DNA from: Cohnella rhizoplanae
Lineage (GTDB): Bacteria > Bacillota > Bacilli > Paenibacillales > Paenibacillaceae
Direction of reading: 5' to 3'
Length of the DNA: 64,000 nucleotides
Assembly: GCF_948329515.1 (NCBI RefSeq)
Contig: NZ_CAOJCN010000019.1
Coordinates: forward strand, 44,486 to 108,485
A model generated the notes under the pieces. It did not search any database, was not told the DNA's origin, and saw nothing but the letters and a program-made list of their open reading frames with translations. A program made the position numbers and the translations under genes. Shown in pieces: positions 50,539 to 59,357 of the stretch. Each line of letters begins with the position of its first letter. The first letter of the stretch is position 1.

Positions 50539-51336
50539 TTATTTTTCTACGTTTGTTGCCGCTTTTTCTTCGAGTCGGAAACAGACGCGTGCATTTCGAT
50601 CCGTAATTTCTTCTAATTTTTCCCTAGTTAGGCCTGTAATTTCCGCTGCTGAATCGGCTACGAATCGTATATAAGAGGACTCGTTGCGCTTGCCGCGATA
50701 GGGGTGGGGGGTAAGGTATGGAGCATCTGTTTCGATGAGCAGGCGGTCGAGAGGGACACGCGCCAGCACCTCCTTGGGGACGCGCGCGTTTTTGAAGGTG
50801 ACAGGCCCGCCGAAGGAAATATAAAAGTTCATGTCCAGGCACTGTTTGGCCGTCTCCCAGCTCCCCGAATAACAATGCATGATGCCGCCGATGTCCGACG
50901 CTCCTTCTTCGCGAAGGATACGGACGACATCCTCGTGGGCATCCCGATTGTGGATGACGATCGGCTTGCCGATCCGCTTCGCCAGCCGGATCTGTTCTCT
51001 GAATACCGTGTGCTGGATGTCCTTGGGCGAGGTATCCCAATAATAGTCGAGTCCGATCTCGCCGATCGCGACGACCTTCGGATGACCGCACAACGATTCG
51101 ATCCAGGCCAGATCCTCCTCCGGCCGCATATCGACGGCATCGGTGGGATGCCATCCCACTGCGGCATAGATGAACTCGTGCTTCTCGGCCAAGGCGATCG
51201 TCGTCGGAATCGTCTCGCGGTTGAAGCCGATATTCACGATCGTACCCACGCCCGCTTCCCGGGCGCGCGCGATGACTTCGTCTCGGTCGTGATCGAACTT
51301 CGGTGAATCCAGGTGGGCGTGCGTATCGAAAAGCAT
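50539..51336 (-). CDS. tatD: TatD-family metal-dependent deoxyribonuclease
   Basis: 265 residues from the ATG at 51336 (AAGGAG 12 bases upstream). Metal-binding motifs of the TatD TIM barrel: FDTHAHLD at the N-terminus, AIGEIGLDYYWD, PIVIHNRDAHED, GIMHCYSGS and LLIETDAPYL. This matches B. subtilis YabD. The members are 3'-5' exonucleases in DNA repair. In B. subtilis it lies between metS and yabE; here the neighbour upstream is an HD-domain gene and no metG is present. Confidence 0.95.
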   Translation of the reverse strand: MLFDTHAHLDSPKFDHDRDEVIARAREAGVGTIVNIGFNRETIPTTIALAEKHEFIYAAVGWHPTDAVDMRPEEDLAWIESLCGHPKVVAIGEIGLDYYWDTSPKDIQHTVFREQIRLAKRIGKPIVIHNRDAHEDVVRILREEGASDIGGIMHCYSGSWETAKQCLDMNFYISFGGPVTFKNARVPKEVLARVPLDRLLIETDAPYLTPHPYRGKRNESSYIRFVADSAAEITGLTREKLEEITDRNARVCFRLEEKAATNVEK

Positions 51337-51431
51337 GTGGCGGCAAGTCTCCTTTGTGCTGTATTCATTGCAAGGCTCTTTCGGCTTGTCATGCAACGGC
51401 GCGCGACGGTCTATTTCTAGCAGATTATCAG

Positions 51432-52724
51432 CTACAGGTTCAGCAATTCTCGAACTTCCGGCTTCAGCCGGTCCTTGTGCGGGAGAATCAGATCCTCCGG
51501 ATAATAGATATAATACTTCCCGGTATGGAGACCCGCGATCGACCGGACGATGTCGCTCTTCAGGGAGATCTCCGTCAATCTTTCTTTATCGTCCAATACG
51601 AGGACGGGGGTCTTTTCCTTCGGTTCCGGATCGGGCGAGCCCGGCTTGTACACGTCGTACGGCAGATTCGACGGCGTGTCCATCTGCAGGTGGTAGTCCG
51701 GGTGCAGACCGATCGATTCCCATTGCTCGCGCAGCTCGGCGCCCAGTGTTTCGTGCGGAACGTCGAGGGGTACATACTTGTACAAGCGGCGGTTTAAGAA
51801 TCTTTTACATAAGTCTGCCAATATCTCGTCCTCTTCGGCCTCCCACTGGCCGAATGCGGTCTGTACCATGGCTTCGTCCAGCGCCAGATAATCCCGCAGT
51901 TCGATCGTGCCGTTCAACAACTGCGCAAGCGGCGGCAGCAGGAACTTGAACGCATGGCCTTCGCGGTACAATTCGCGCGCCCTCATGAAGATCTGCCTCA
52001 GTACGATATCCGAACTGCGCGTCACGGGGTGGAAGTAGATCTGCCAATACATCTGATATCTCGACATCAGATAGTCCTCCACGGCATGCATCCCGCTCTC
52101 CTTCACCACGATCCGTCCACGATACGGACGCAGCACGCGCAAGATCCGATCGAGATCGAAGGTACCGTAATTTACGCCCGTGAAGTACGCGTCCCTGAGC
52201 AGGTAGTCCATCCGGTCGGCATCCATCTGGCTCGATACCAGGCTCACGACGATCGGCTTGTCGTACGTCTTGCAGATGACGGCGGCGACCTTCTCCGGGA
52301 AGTCCCCGCTTACTTCCTTTAATACCCGATTGATCTCAGTATCTCCCAATATGATGGCGCATGACCATTCTTCATGATCGGTATCGAACACTTGTTCGAT
52401 GGCGTGAGAAAACGGACCGTGTCCGACATCATGCAGCAAAGAAGCGCATAAACTGACCATCTTCTCCTCTTGCGGCCAGTCCTGATATCCGTTACGCTCA
52501 AATTGACTGATAATTCTTCGCGTGATATCGTATACGCCCAGAGAATGGGAGAATCGGCTGTGCTCTGCCCCATGGAAGGTCAGGTACGAAGTCCCCAACT
52601 GGCGTATGCGCCTCAATCGCTGGAACTCGGCGGTATTGATGAGTTTCCAGATGGTCGCTTCCTGTACGTAGATGGACTGGTGAACGGGGTCCTTGAATAC
52701 TTTTTCCTCTCGCAGACGATGCAT
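51432..52724 (-). CDS. HD-domain phosphohydrolase (YwfO-like)
   Basis: 430 residues. The HD metal site is formed by HGAEHSRFSHSLGVYDI (about 52-68), LLHDVGHGPFSHAIEQ (about 95-110) and the later SSQMDADRMDYLLRDA. The N-terminus VFKDPVHQSIYV is typical of the dNTPase-like YwfO family. Members hydrolyse nucleotides (dNTPs); the substrate here is not determined. It starts with GAGGTGATCG upstream and ends 95 bp before tatD. Its presence in the abrB-tatD gap in place of metG differs from B. subtilis. Confidence 0.9.
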   Translation of the reverse strand: MHRLREEKVFKDPVHQSIYVQEATIWKLINTAEFQRLRRIRQLGTSYLTFHGAEHSRFSHSLGVYDITRRIISQFERNGYQDWPQEEKMVSLCASLLHDVGHGPFSHAIEQVFDTDHEEWSCAIILGDTEINRVLKEVSGDFPEKVAAVICKTYDKPIVVSLVSSQMDADRMDYLLRDAYFTGVNYGTFDLDRILRVLRPYRGRIVVKESGMHAVEDYLMSRYQMYWQIYFHPVTRSSDIVLRQIFMRARELYREGHAFKFLLPPLAQLLNGTIELRDYLALDEAMVQTAFGQWEAEEDEILADLCKRFLNRRLYKYVPLDVPHETLGAELREQWESIGLHPDYHLQMDTPSNLPYDVYKPGSPDPEPKEKTPVLVLDDKERLTEISLKSDIVRSIAGLHTGKYYIYYPEDLILPHKDRLKPEVRELLNL

Positions 52725-53043
52725 TAACGATCACCTCGCAGGTTTAGGTTTCCTCATTCGACAGACGCTATAGAAATTTGTCGAAAAGTGTCACGCGTTA
52801 AATGTAGTCTGAAAACCCGTTTTATACCTTATATATGGGCGAATTAGCGCTATCTTGTGGCAGATAGCGGATATTCAGCTAAATTTCAGCTAAAGAAGCC
52901 GCTATTTCTGGTTGACTTATTTGGGAATCGTTGGTACGATAGAGTACGGAAAAGAAAGAATTTTGTCGAATGATGGCGAATATGCGGATGTTCTCCGACA
53001 TATCGTTTAATCTTATTTTACGCGAATGAGGGAGGATTTCCAA
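52725..53043. other. Divergent region between the HD gene and abrB
   Basis: 319 bp. It holds the abrB promoter (52912-52940), a possible promoter for the HD gene (GTGACA-N16-TATAGC on minus) and a perfect 8-bp inverted repeat CGCTATCT/AGATAGCG (52848-52869). The same ATAGCGG-type words recur at 63.6-63.7 kb. No gene is seen. Confidence 0.6.
52912..52940 (+). promoter_or_regulatory. Sigma-A promoter of abrB
   Basis: TTGACT (52912-52917), 17-bp spacer, TACGAT (52935-52940), about 100 bp upstream of the abrB start. Confidence 0.65.
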
Positions 53044-53292
53044 ATGTTGAAGTCGACGGGCATTGTACGGAAAGTGGATGAGCTTGGCCGCGTGGTCATT
53101 CCGATCGAGCTGCGCAGAACGCTGGGCATCGGAGAGAAGGATGCGCTGGAAATCTACGTGGACGGCGAGCGCATCATGCTGAAGAAATACGAACCGGCTT
53201 GCATCTTCTGCGGCAACGCGGACAACGTGATTTACTTTAAGGGAAAAATCGTTTGCAGAGAATGCTTGAAGGATTTGCCTGCAACGGTGTGA
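53044..53292 (+). CDS. abrB: Transition-state regulator AbrB with zinc-ribbon-like C-terminus
   Basis: 82 residues from the ATG at 53044, GGGAGGA upstream. The N-terminal 50 residues match B. subtilis AbrB almost exactly (MLKSTGIVRKVDELGRVVIP; the GIGEKDALEIYVDG segment). The C-terminal part differs: CIFCGN and VCRECL supply two CxxC pairs, absent in B. subtilis AbrB. It binds DNA as a tetramer/dimer and represses post-exponential genes. As in B. subtilis it is transcribed against its neighbours. Its terminator lies inside the 3' end of rsmI. Confidence 0.95.
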   Translation: MLKSTGIVRKVDELGRVVIPIELRRTLGIGEKDALEIYVDGERIMLKKYEPACIFCGNADNVIYFKGKIVCRECLKDLPATV

Positions 53293-53370
53293 CAAATTAA
53301 AGAATTTCGTTTATAATGGAAGAAGCACTTACCAACGCCGTTATTTCTAACCTTTTTATATCTCCTTGCA

Positions 53371-53406
53371 ACCCCTCCCGGACTTAGTCCGCGGAGGGGT
53401 CTTTTT
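53371..53406 (+). terminator. Terminator of abrB, overlapping rsmI 3' end
   Basis: Stem ACCCCTCC/GGAGGGGT with an inner CGGAC/GTCCG stem, followed by CTTTTTC. The rsmI stop codon (53384-53386) is in the loop. Confidence 0.88.
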
Positions 53407-54400
53407 CTTGATCAAGAAGCATCTGGTATACTTCCCTTCGCGATACGCCGAGGTCTCGGGCCGCGAGTCGCATCGCTTCTTTGCGGTCCTCTCCGCTCTC
53501 CGCCTCGTACCTCGCTACATGCTGCGCCGTCGTGAGCCCGGACCACCATGCTTCGGCGAGGGAGTTCGGCGACGAAGCCGATTCGCCGGCGCCTTCGATG
53601 ACTAGGCAGCATTCCCCGAGCGGGGGATGGCCCTCTATATATTGAAGGCATGCCTCCGCAGTTCCGCGCACGATCTCCTCGTGCTTCTTGGTCAGCTCCC
53701 GCACTACCGCCATGCGGCGCCCGGCCCAGCGTTCGGCGATGGCCTCGATCGTCTTTTTGAGCCGATGCGGAGACTCATAGAGCAGGATCGTCGCCTCCTC
53801 CCGGTCCAGGCGGGTCAGGAAGGCATCCAGCCCTTTGCGGTCGCGCGGCGGGAAGCCCGCGAAGAGGAACCGGTCCGTCGGCAGCCCGGATACGATCAGC
53901 GAGGAGAGTGCTGCGTTCGCGCCGGGAATCGGCACGACCGAGACGCCCTGCGCGGCGGCCTCGGCCGCGAGATCGGCGCCCGGGTCCGATATGGCGGGCA
54001 TGCCGGCGTCGCTCACGAGCGCGATCGTGCTGCCTTCCTTCAGAAGGCGCACGAGCTCCGGCCCGCTCGCTCTTTTGTTATGCTCGTGATAGCTGACCAG
54101 ACGGGTCGATATCTCGAAGTGCGTGAGCAGCTTGCGAGTCTGCCGGGTATCCTCGGCGGCGATGAGGTCTGCCTCCTTCAGCATGCGTACGGCACGGAAG
54201 GTCATGTCCTCCAGGTTGCCGATCGGCGTAGCGACCAGATAGAGCGTGCCCGGTCCGTCCGGTCCGCGCGCGCCGAAGCTTTTTTGAACTTGGACCTGCC
54301 GGCTATCGGCGTATTCTTGCTCCTCCAGCGCTTGTGCGCGCCCCGACTGCTCGTCCGCTCGCTTCGGCGTCTGTTCGTTCCTTCCGCGTTTCCCTTTCAT
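53384..54400 (-). CDS. rsmI: 16S rRNA (cytidine1402-2'-O)-methyltransferase
   Basis: 338 residues. The tetrapyrrole-methylase fold starts near residue 48 after a charged N-terminal extension: GTLYLVATPIGNLEDMTFRA, AAEDTRQTRKLL, SDAGMPAISDPG and PIPGANAALSSLIVSGLP. The C-terminal helical tail ends RREVYQMLLDQ. It methylates C1402 of 16S rRNA with RsmH. The gene lies 3 bp after trmN6, so the two are co-transcribed. The B. subtilis yazA (GIY-YIG) gene between them is missing. Confidence 0.96.
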   Translation of the reverse strand: MKGKRGRNEQTPKRADEQSGRAQALEEQEYADSRQVQVQKSFGARGPDGPGTLYLVATPIGNLEDMTFRAVRMLKEADLIAAEDTRQTRKLLTHFEISTRLVSYHEHNKRASGPELVRLLKEGSTIALVSDAGMPAISDPGADLAAEAAAQGVSVVPIPGANAALSSLIVSGLPTDRFLFAGFPPRDRKGLDAFLTRLDREEATILLYESPHRLKKTIEAIAERWAGRRMAVVRELTKKHEEIVRGTAEACLQYIEGHPPLGECCLVIEGAGESASSPNSLAEAWWSGLTTAQHVARYEAESGEDRKEAMRLAARDLGVSRREVYQMLLDQEKDPSAD

Positions 54401-54403
54401 CGC

Positions 54404-55228
54404 TCAACCCTCCATCTTATCGCTAGGCCCGGTGTCATTCAATTCCTTCTTGCGTCCGTAGAATACGTCCAGCAGCTCGGCCGTATAGGTACGACCCGCT
54501 CCTTCGTATACGATCAGCGGGGGCAGCAGCCTTAGCTCCGGGCGGCCTCCCAAGCTGGCTTCGATTAGGACCATGTTCGCCTCCGCGTCCGCACGGGAGT
54601 GAACGAAGCGCATCCGCTTCGGCTCCAGCCGATGCCGCTGCATGGCGTCCAGAATCTCCGCCAGGCGAGACGGGCGATGGACCATCGAGACGCGCCCGCC
54701 TTCCCTTACGCTACGCGCCGCCGCCGACACGACGTCCTCCAGCGTGCACCCGATCTCGTGACGGGCGAGCGCTTGATGGATGTTGCCCTTATGCTCGCCG
54801 GATCCGACGGGCTTGTACGGCGGGTTTACCGTCACCGCGTCAAAAGCCTCGCTGCCAATCAGCGCAGGCAGCGTCTTCAAATCCGCTTCGCGGATGGCGA
54901 TCCGCGATGCCAGTCCGTTATATACAACGCTGCGCCTCGCCATGTCCGCGAGCCGCGGCTGCAGCTCTACGCCTTCGATATGCGCGTCGGTCCGCGTGGC
55001 CATGAGCAGCGGGATCACGCCGTTGCCCGTGCACAGGTCCAAGATCCGGCCTTTCTTCGGTATGCCCGCAAATCTGGCGAGCAGCACGGCATCCAGCGAG
55101 AAGCTGAATACCTCCCTGCTCTGTATGATTTTATATTCGTGCGTCAGCAGATCGTCGAGCCGCTCGCCCTCGAGCAGAGACGGCTTTTCGAACGCCATGT
55201 TATCGTTTTCATTCAAGGCCCAACGCAC
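54404..55228 (-). CDS. tRNA1(Val) (adenine37-N6)-methyltransferase, YabB-like
   Basis: 274 residues counted from a GTG at 55228; the ATG at 55198 is an equally possible start. SAM motif I is ILDLCTGNGVIPLLM; the amino-methyltransferase motif IV is VTVNPPYKPVGSG. Early SREVFSFSLDAVLLARFA is typical of TrmN6/YabB. It likely modifies a tRNA adenine, by family. It is the first gene of the pair with rsmI. Confidence 0.9.
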   Translation of the reverse strand: MRWALNENDNMAFEKPSLLEGERLDDLLTHEYKIIQSREVFSFSLDAVLLARFAGIPKKGRILDLCTGNGVIPLLMATRTDAHIEGVELQPRLADMARRSVVYNGLASRIAIREADLKTLPALIGSEAFDAVTVNPPYKPVGSGEHKGNIHQALARHEIGCTLEDVVSAAARSVREGGRVSMVHRPSRLAEILDAMQRHRLEPKRMRFVHSRADAEANMVLIEASLGGRPELRLLPPLIVYEGAGRTYTAELLDVFYGRKKELNDTGPSDKMEG

Positions 55229-55365
55229 CGTCCCGAATTTTTTCTTCTATTATATATGCGTCATTTCGTACCGCATTTCTTGTCCCTTTATCACGTCTCT
55301 TAGCTTACTTGATTTGGAGAAGCAATGCCAGCGTCGGCCGCCGGCGCACCGGCGCTGCATGTCCT

Positions 55366-55402
55366 AAAAAAAAGCCGGCTCCCCCGGATTGGAGAGTCGG
55401 CT
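55366..55402 (-). terminator. Terminator after yabA
   Basis: Stem AGCCG-CTC/GAG-CGGCT with small mismatches, then eight T residues on the minus strand. Confidence 0.85.
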
Positions 55403-55410
55403 GTTCGAAT

Positions 55411-55794
55411 TCAAGGCTTGCTGAGAAACGAGAGGCAGAACAGGCAGTCGCCTTCCATGCGCAGATGCCCGTAATACACGTTGCAGATGTGAAAACCCTC
55501 GTGGTACAAGCGGGCCAGATTGTCGTAGCCTTCGCCGAGGGAAGTGCCTGCTGCGGCCTCGGCATGCTCCTGGTGACCGGCATCGGCCGGTTCCTCCGAT
55601 AATTCGGTCGCAGGATCGGCCGTGAGTTCAATCGTCTCGCGCTTGAAGATCTTGCGCAGCTGCTGGTTCTCGATGCGCAGGCGCTGGTTCTCCTCGAGCA
55701 GTTCCTTGATCTTGAGTTTAAGCGAGCCGAACTCGGTATGGAGACCGCCTAGCTTCGCTTCAAGTTCATCCACGCCTAAGTATATATCCTTCAT
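55411..55794 (-). CDS. yabA: Replication initiation control protein YabA
   Basis: 127 residues from the ATG at 55794, with AAGGTGGAG eight bases upstream. The N-terminal coiled coil (about 1-55: LKIKELLEENQRLRIENQQL) and the C-terminal zinc site with His, Cys and CxxC (FHICNVYYGH; DCLFCLSF) match YabA. It tethers DnaA to DnaN and slows re-initiation. An acidic Ala/Glu linker joins the two parts. Its location after ricF is as in B. subtilis. A DnaA-box pair is present at 39.0-39.1 kb of the same window. Confidence 0.97.
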   Translation of the reverse strand: MKDIYLGVDELEAKLGGLHTEFGSLKLKIKELLEENQRLRIENQQLRKIFKRETIELTADPATELSEEPADAGHQEHAEAAAGTSLGEGYDNLARLYHEGFHICNVYYGHLRMEGDCLFCLSFLSKP

Positions 55795-55850
55795 GGGCAA
55801 GCTCCACCTTAAAGCGAGGTTGTGTCGGATGACAATCGGTGCTGCTGGTA

Positions 55851-56651
55851 TTACTTAACGACGACTTCTTCGAAAGGAAGCTCCTTGACCTTGCCGACCT
55901 CGAACAGCTGCACATGGACGCTGCGGCTGCCCGCGTTAAGACCGACGACCTTGCCGTCTCCGAACGAGGTGACGACGACCTTGCCGACGGCCGGCATCTC
56001 TTCCTTGGCGCTCTCGTAGTTGTCGTGCTCGAACTTGAGGCAGCACATGAGCCGCCCGCACAACCCGGAGATCTTGGTCGGGTTCAGCGAGAGGTTCTGA
56101 TCCTTCGCCATCTTGATCGATACGGGCTCGAAGTCCCCCAGCCAAGATGAGCAGCAGAGGACGCGCCCGCAAGGGCCGATGCCGCCCAGCATCTTGGCTT
56201 CGTCACGCACCCCGATCTGACGGAGCTCGATCCGGGTACGGAATACGCCGGCCAGATCCTTCACCAGCTCGCGGAAGTCTACGCGTCCCTCTGCCGTGAA
56301 GTAAAAAATAATTTTGTTGCGGTCAAACGTGTATTCGACGTCCACCAGCTTCATGCGAAGCTGATGGTCCTTGATTTTCTGCAATCCGATGGCAAAAGCG
56401 TTTTTCGCCGCGTTCCGGTTTTCCTCGACTGCATGCGCATCGCTATCCGCCGCGACGCGTATAACCCTCTTGAGCGGGAGGACGACATCGGCTTCGCCGA
56501 CGGTCTTCGGTCCAATAACGACCGTGCCGTATTCGACGCCGCGCGCCGTCTCGACGATGACATGCTGGTCCTTGGCTACCGGATGTTCGGCCGGGTCAAA
56601 ATAATAGACCTTGCCCGCCTTCTTGAAGCGGACGCCGACAACCTCGTACAA
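55851..56651 (-). CDS. ricF: RicF (YaaT), regulator of RNase Y and sporulation phosphorelay
   Basis: 266 residues with a PSP1 domain (about 60-150) and conserved Cys residues (GPCGRVLCCSSWLGDFEP; SGLCGRLMCCLKFEHDNY), known to ligate Fe-S clusters in the RicAFT complex. RicAFT stimulates Y-dependent mRNA maturation and Spo0F/Spo0A signalling. It starts 41 bp after holB in the conserved order. Confidence 0.97.
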   Translation of the reverse strand: MYEVVGVRFKKAGKVYYFDPAEHPVAKDQHVIVETARGVEYGTVVIGPKTVGEADVVLPLKRVIRVAADSDAHAVEENRNAAKNAFAIGLQKIKDHQLRMKLVDVEYTFDRNKIIFYFTAEGRVDFRELVKDLAGVFRTRIELRQIGVRDEAKMLGGIGPCGRVLCCSSWLGDFEPVSIKMAKDQNLSLNPTKISGLCGRLMCCLKFEHDNYESAKEEMPAVGKVVVTSFGDGKVVGLNAGSRSVHVQLFEVGKVKELPFEEVVVK

Positions 56652-56692
56652 TACTACCCCTCCCGTACGCCGCCGCAGGCGCTCCGATGCGG

Positions 56693-57676
56693 TTATCCCG
56701 CCGTCTGCGCGGACGTCACTAGAAATTGCTCGAAAGCGAGCTGAGGCTGCACGTTCGCCTTAATGCGGCGGACGGCAGACAGCGCCGCTTCCATGGACCG
56801 GGTCCACTCGTGGACGCTTCGGGTCCAGGCCTGCTTGGAGAGCCATTCCGCTTGATCGGGAAAGACAAGCCTCTCCTCGCGGCCGGTCATGACGTAAATC
56901 ATATCTCTATACCATAAAGCAAACAGTTGCAGCAAAATGTCGGTATGCTCGGCGAGATCCGTCTTAAACACCTGTTGCTGCGCGGTTAGCAGCACGCCAG
57001 GGAACCGGGACGGCATCTCCCTGCCTAATTGTATCACTACGTTTCGGATTTCTGCAAACCAATTCTCGGCGGCCAGCGCCCGCGCGGCATCGAACCCCGC
57101 GGACAGATGGACGACCGACTTGGCGATCAAGGACGGCGTGCCCTCGCGGACCAGCTGCGCCTCCATCGCCTTCGGATCCCCGGGCGTGAACGGCACGAGC
57201 TGCGTCCGCGATACGATCGTCGGCAGCATCGCCTGCTCGCTCGGCGCGATCAGGATCGCGACGACCGGCGACGGCGGCTCCTCCAGGAACTTGAGCAGGC
57301 TGTTCGACGCCTGGACCGTCATCGTTTCGGCCGCCTCGATCACGTAGATCTTGCGCTGCGAGCCTGAACTTCTATACGACAGCTCCCGCTGCAGCTCTCG
57401 GATCTGGTCGATCTTCACGGACTGGCCGTCCGGGACGATCCGGTGCAGATCCGGGTGGTTGCCATGCTCGACCTTGCGGCACGTCAGGCATTCTCCGCAG
57501 GCGTCGTCGCCTCCGCGCTCGCACAGCAGCGTCATGGCGAAGGCCCGCGCCATCGCGCTCCTGCCGGTCCCCTGCGGCCCCGCGAACAGGTACGCATGCG
57601 CGACCTTGCCGCTCCGCAGCATGCCTTGCAGCAGCCGCTTGGCCCGTTCCTGACCCGGTACCGATGCGATTGCCAT
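56693..57676 (-). CDS. holB: DNA polymerase III delta' subunit
   Basis: 327 residues from the ATG at 57676 (AGAAGG upstream; a TTG three codons earlier is in frame). The AAA+ N-terminal domain has a P-loop-like AGPQGTGRSAMARAF with Arg in place of the usual Lys. The zinc module CERGGDDACGECLTC is present, as are YVIEAAETMTVQASNSLLKFLEEPP and the SRT/SRC-like sensor ISRTQLVPF (here VSRTQLVPF). It loads the beta clamp as part of the DnaX complex. Conserved position between yaaR and ricF. Confidence 0.96.
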   Translation of the reverse strand: MAIASVPGQERAKRLLQGMLRSGKVAHAYLFAGPQGTGRSAMARAFAMTLLCERGGDDACGECLTCRKVEHGNHPDLHRIVPDGQSVKIDQIRELQRELSYRSSGSQRKIYVIEAAETMTVQASNSLLKFLEEPPSPVVAILIAPSEQAMLPTIVSRTQLVPFTPGDPKAMEAQLVREGTPSLIAKSVVHLSAGFDAARALAAENWFAEIRNVVIQLGREMPSRFPGVLLTAQQQVFKTDLAEHTDILLQLFALWYRDMIYVMTGREERLVFPDQAEWLSKQAWTRSVHEWTRSMEAALSAVRRIKANVQPQLAFEQFLVTSAQTAG

Positions 57677-57732
57677 GAAGCCCAACCTTCTCTCGTTGAT
57701 GAACTCATTTTATATGCGCGACTTGTTCGTCG

Positions 57733-58176
57733 TTAAAATACCATGTTGATCAGAAGTCCGCGGATCTCGCCGACTTTTTGCAGGAGCTCCAGCCGCCCTT
57801 CCTCGCTGCCGAGCAGTTCTTCGCCCATAGCCACGAGCATCGAGTCGACCTCTTCCAATATTTTATATCGCTTGCCGCGCCCGCGGCGGTCCCAGCCCTT
57901 CGTTTCCTTCAGGGCAATCCCCCGCTTCAGGGTATCTTCGAGGAACCCCTTGACCATCGTCCGATACAGCTTAAGCTCGCGTACGGTCATGGAGCGCATG
58001 AGACGATCGCCCTGCAGGCGAATGTCCTCCAGCTTGCGCTGCAATTCCTCCTGGGTGCGTCCCTCGTCGTTCTGCTGCATCAGATCGCCGAAGTTCTGCA
58101 TCTCGCGGGGACGGGCGTTCGTATCCGCGCGTTGAATCTTGTTGTTCGGGGGAAAATAACCCGGCTGGATCTTCAT
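57733..58176 (-). CDS. yaaR: YaaR family protein (DUF327)
   Basis: 147 residues, mostly helical and charged: LRQKLEDI-type and VRELKLYRTMVKGFLEDTL, GIALKETKGWDRRGRGKRY and LEEVDSMLVAMGEELL. These match DUF327/YaaR, always found next to darA and holB in Bacilli. Function unknown; no membrane or catalytic motif is visible. It starts 24 bp after darA. Confidence 0.93.
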   Translation of the reverse strand: MKIQPGYFPPNNKIQRADTNARPREMQNFGDLMQQNDEGRTQEELQRKLEDIRLQGDRLMRSMTVRELKLYRTMVKGFLEDTLKRGIALKETKGWDRRGRGKRYKILEEVDSMLVAMGEELLGSEEGRLELLQKVGEIRGLLINMVF

Positions 58177-58200
58177 CCCGCTTCACATCCCGCCTGATAG

Positions 58201-58530
58201 TTAGAAGTGTTCGAACCGTTCGACCGGGACCACGAAGACGGCCGCGCCGCCCACCTGCACCTCGACCGGAAATGGAATATAAGAATCGGCTGCGCCGCTG
58301 ACGGGGGAGACAGGCGTAACCAGTTGATCGCGAACCTTGCAATTGGCACGGATGACGTCGAGTACCTGCTGCACCCGCTCGTCCTCGATCCCGATCAGGA
58401 ACGTCGTATTGCCGGCCTTTAGAAATCCTCCGGTACTGGCGAGCTTCGTCGCGCGGAATCCTTCCTTGATGAGCGCGTTGGAGAGCCTGTTGCTATCCTT
58501 ATCCTGTGCTACGGCGATGACCAGCTTCAT
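58201..58530 (-). CDS. darA: Cyclic-di-AMP receptor DarA (YaaQ, PstA)
   Basis: 109 residues, a PII-like fold: MKLVIAVAQDKDSNRLSNAL at the N-terminus, ATKLASTGGFLKAGNTTFLIG, and the C-terminal VQVGGAAVFVVPVERFEHF (residues 91-109). It is the trimeric c-di-AMP receptor known in B. subtilis, Listeria and Staphylococcus. The downstream effect is unknown. It follows tmk by 142 bp and precedes yaaR. Linked in this window to a c-di-AMP riboswitch at 50.2-50.4 kb. Confidence 0.96.
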   Translation of the reverse strand: MKLVIAVAQDKDSNRLSNALIKEGFRATKLASTGGFLKAGNTTFLIGIEDERVQQVLDVIRANCKVRDQLVTPVSPVSGAADSYIPFPVEVQVGGAAVFVVPVERFEHF

Positions 58531-58672
58531 CCATCATTCCTCCCAATTCAATATAATATGATCTTCTCTTTATAAAATTAGACGCCGCAGCGTCAAATCC
58601 TGCCCCGAGGCGCACATTTGCAAGCGCTCTCCGACCCCGGACGCCTCGCGTGCCGCCTCTCGGGTTATTATT

Positions 58673-59311
58673 CTATTCGCGTTCGCTGAAATAGCGTTCC
58701 AGCACCGCACGAACCTCCACGAATACATCTTCGACCCCCGGGTTGGCGTCCACGCGCCGGATACGGCCAGGGAATCGCGCCAAGGCCTGCAAGTAACCTT
58801 CGCGCACGCGATGGTGAAAGGACATGGACTCCAAATCGAGCCGATTGATCTCCCGATCGCCATGCGCATGAATCCGCTCGATGCCGACCTCGGGGTCGAC
58901 GTCCAGATAGATCGTCAGATCGGGCAGTCCCCCGTCGGTCGCGAACGCGTTGATCGACATCACCTCGTCGATGCCCAGGCCCCGGGCATATCCCTGGTAG
59001 GCAAGACTGCTGTCGATAAAGCGGTCGCATAAGATGGTCTTACCCTGTTCGAGGGTAGGTACAATCTTCTCGACGTAATGCTGCCTGCGCGCCGCTGCGT
59101 ACAGCAGCGCCTCCGTGCGGCCGTCCATGGCCGTATTGCCGTTGTCCAGCACGATCGCGCGGATCTGCTCCGCGATGGCGATGCCGCCCGGCTCGCGCGT
59201 AGCTACGACCTCCAGGCCCTTCGTGCGCAGGTAATCGAGGATCATCACCGCGATGGTCGATTTTCCCGCGCCTTCGTTGCCTTCTATCGTTATGAAATGG
59301 CCTCTCTTCAT
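58673..59311 (-). CDS. tmk: Thymidylate kinase
   Basis: 212 residues. The P-loop is ITIEGNEGAGKSTIA, the DR motif is ILCDRFIDSSLAYQG, and REPGGIAIAEQIR is the family's third landmark. It phosphorylates dTMP for DNA synthesis. Conserved order yaaO-tmk-darA is kept except for the inserted membrane-protein gene upstream. Confidence 0.97.
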   Translation of the reverse strand: MKRGHFITIEGNEGAGKSTIAVMILDYLRTKGLEVVATREPGGIAIAEQIRAIVLDNGNTAMDGRTEALLYAAARRQHYVEKIVPTLEQGKTILCDRFIDSSLAYQGYARGLGIDEVMSINAFATDGGLPDLTIYLDVDPEVGIERIHAHGDREINRLDLESMSFHHRVREGYLQALARFPGRIRRVDANPGVEDVFVEVRAVLERYFSERE

Positions 59312-59357
59312 CCTGCGAATGCCCCGATTCTATATGATACGGTAAACGCCATAGCGT

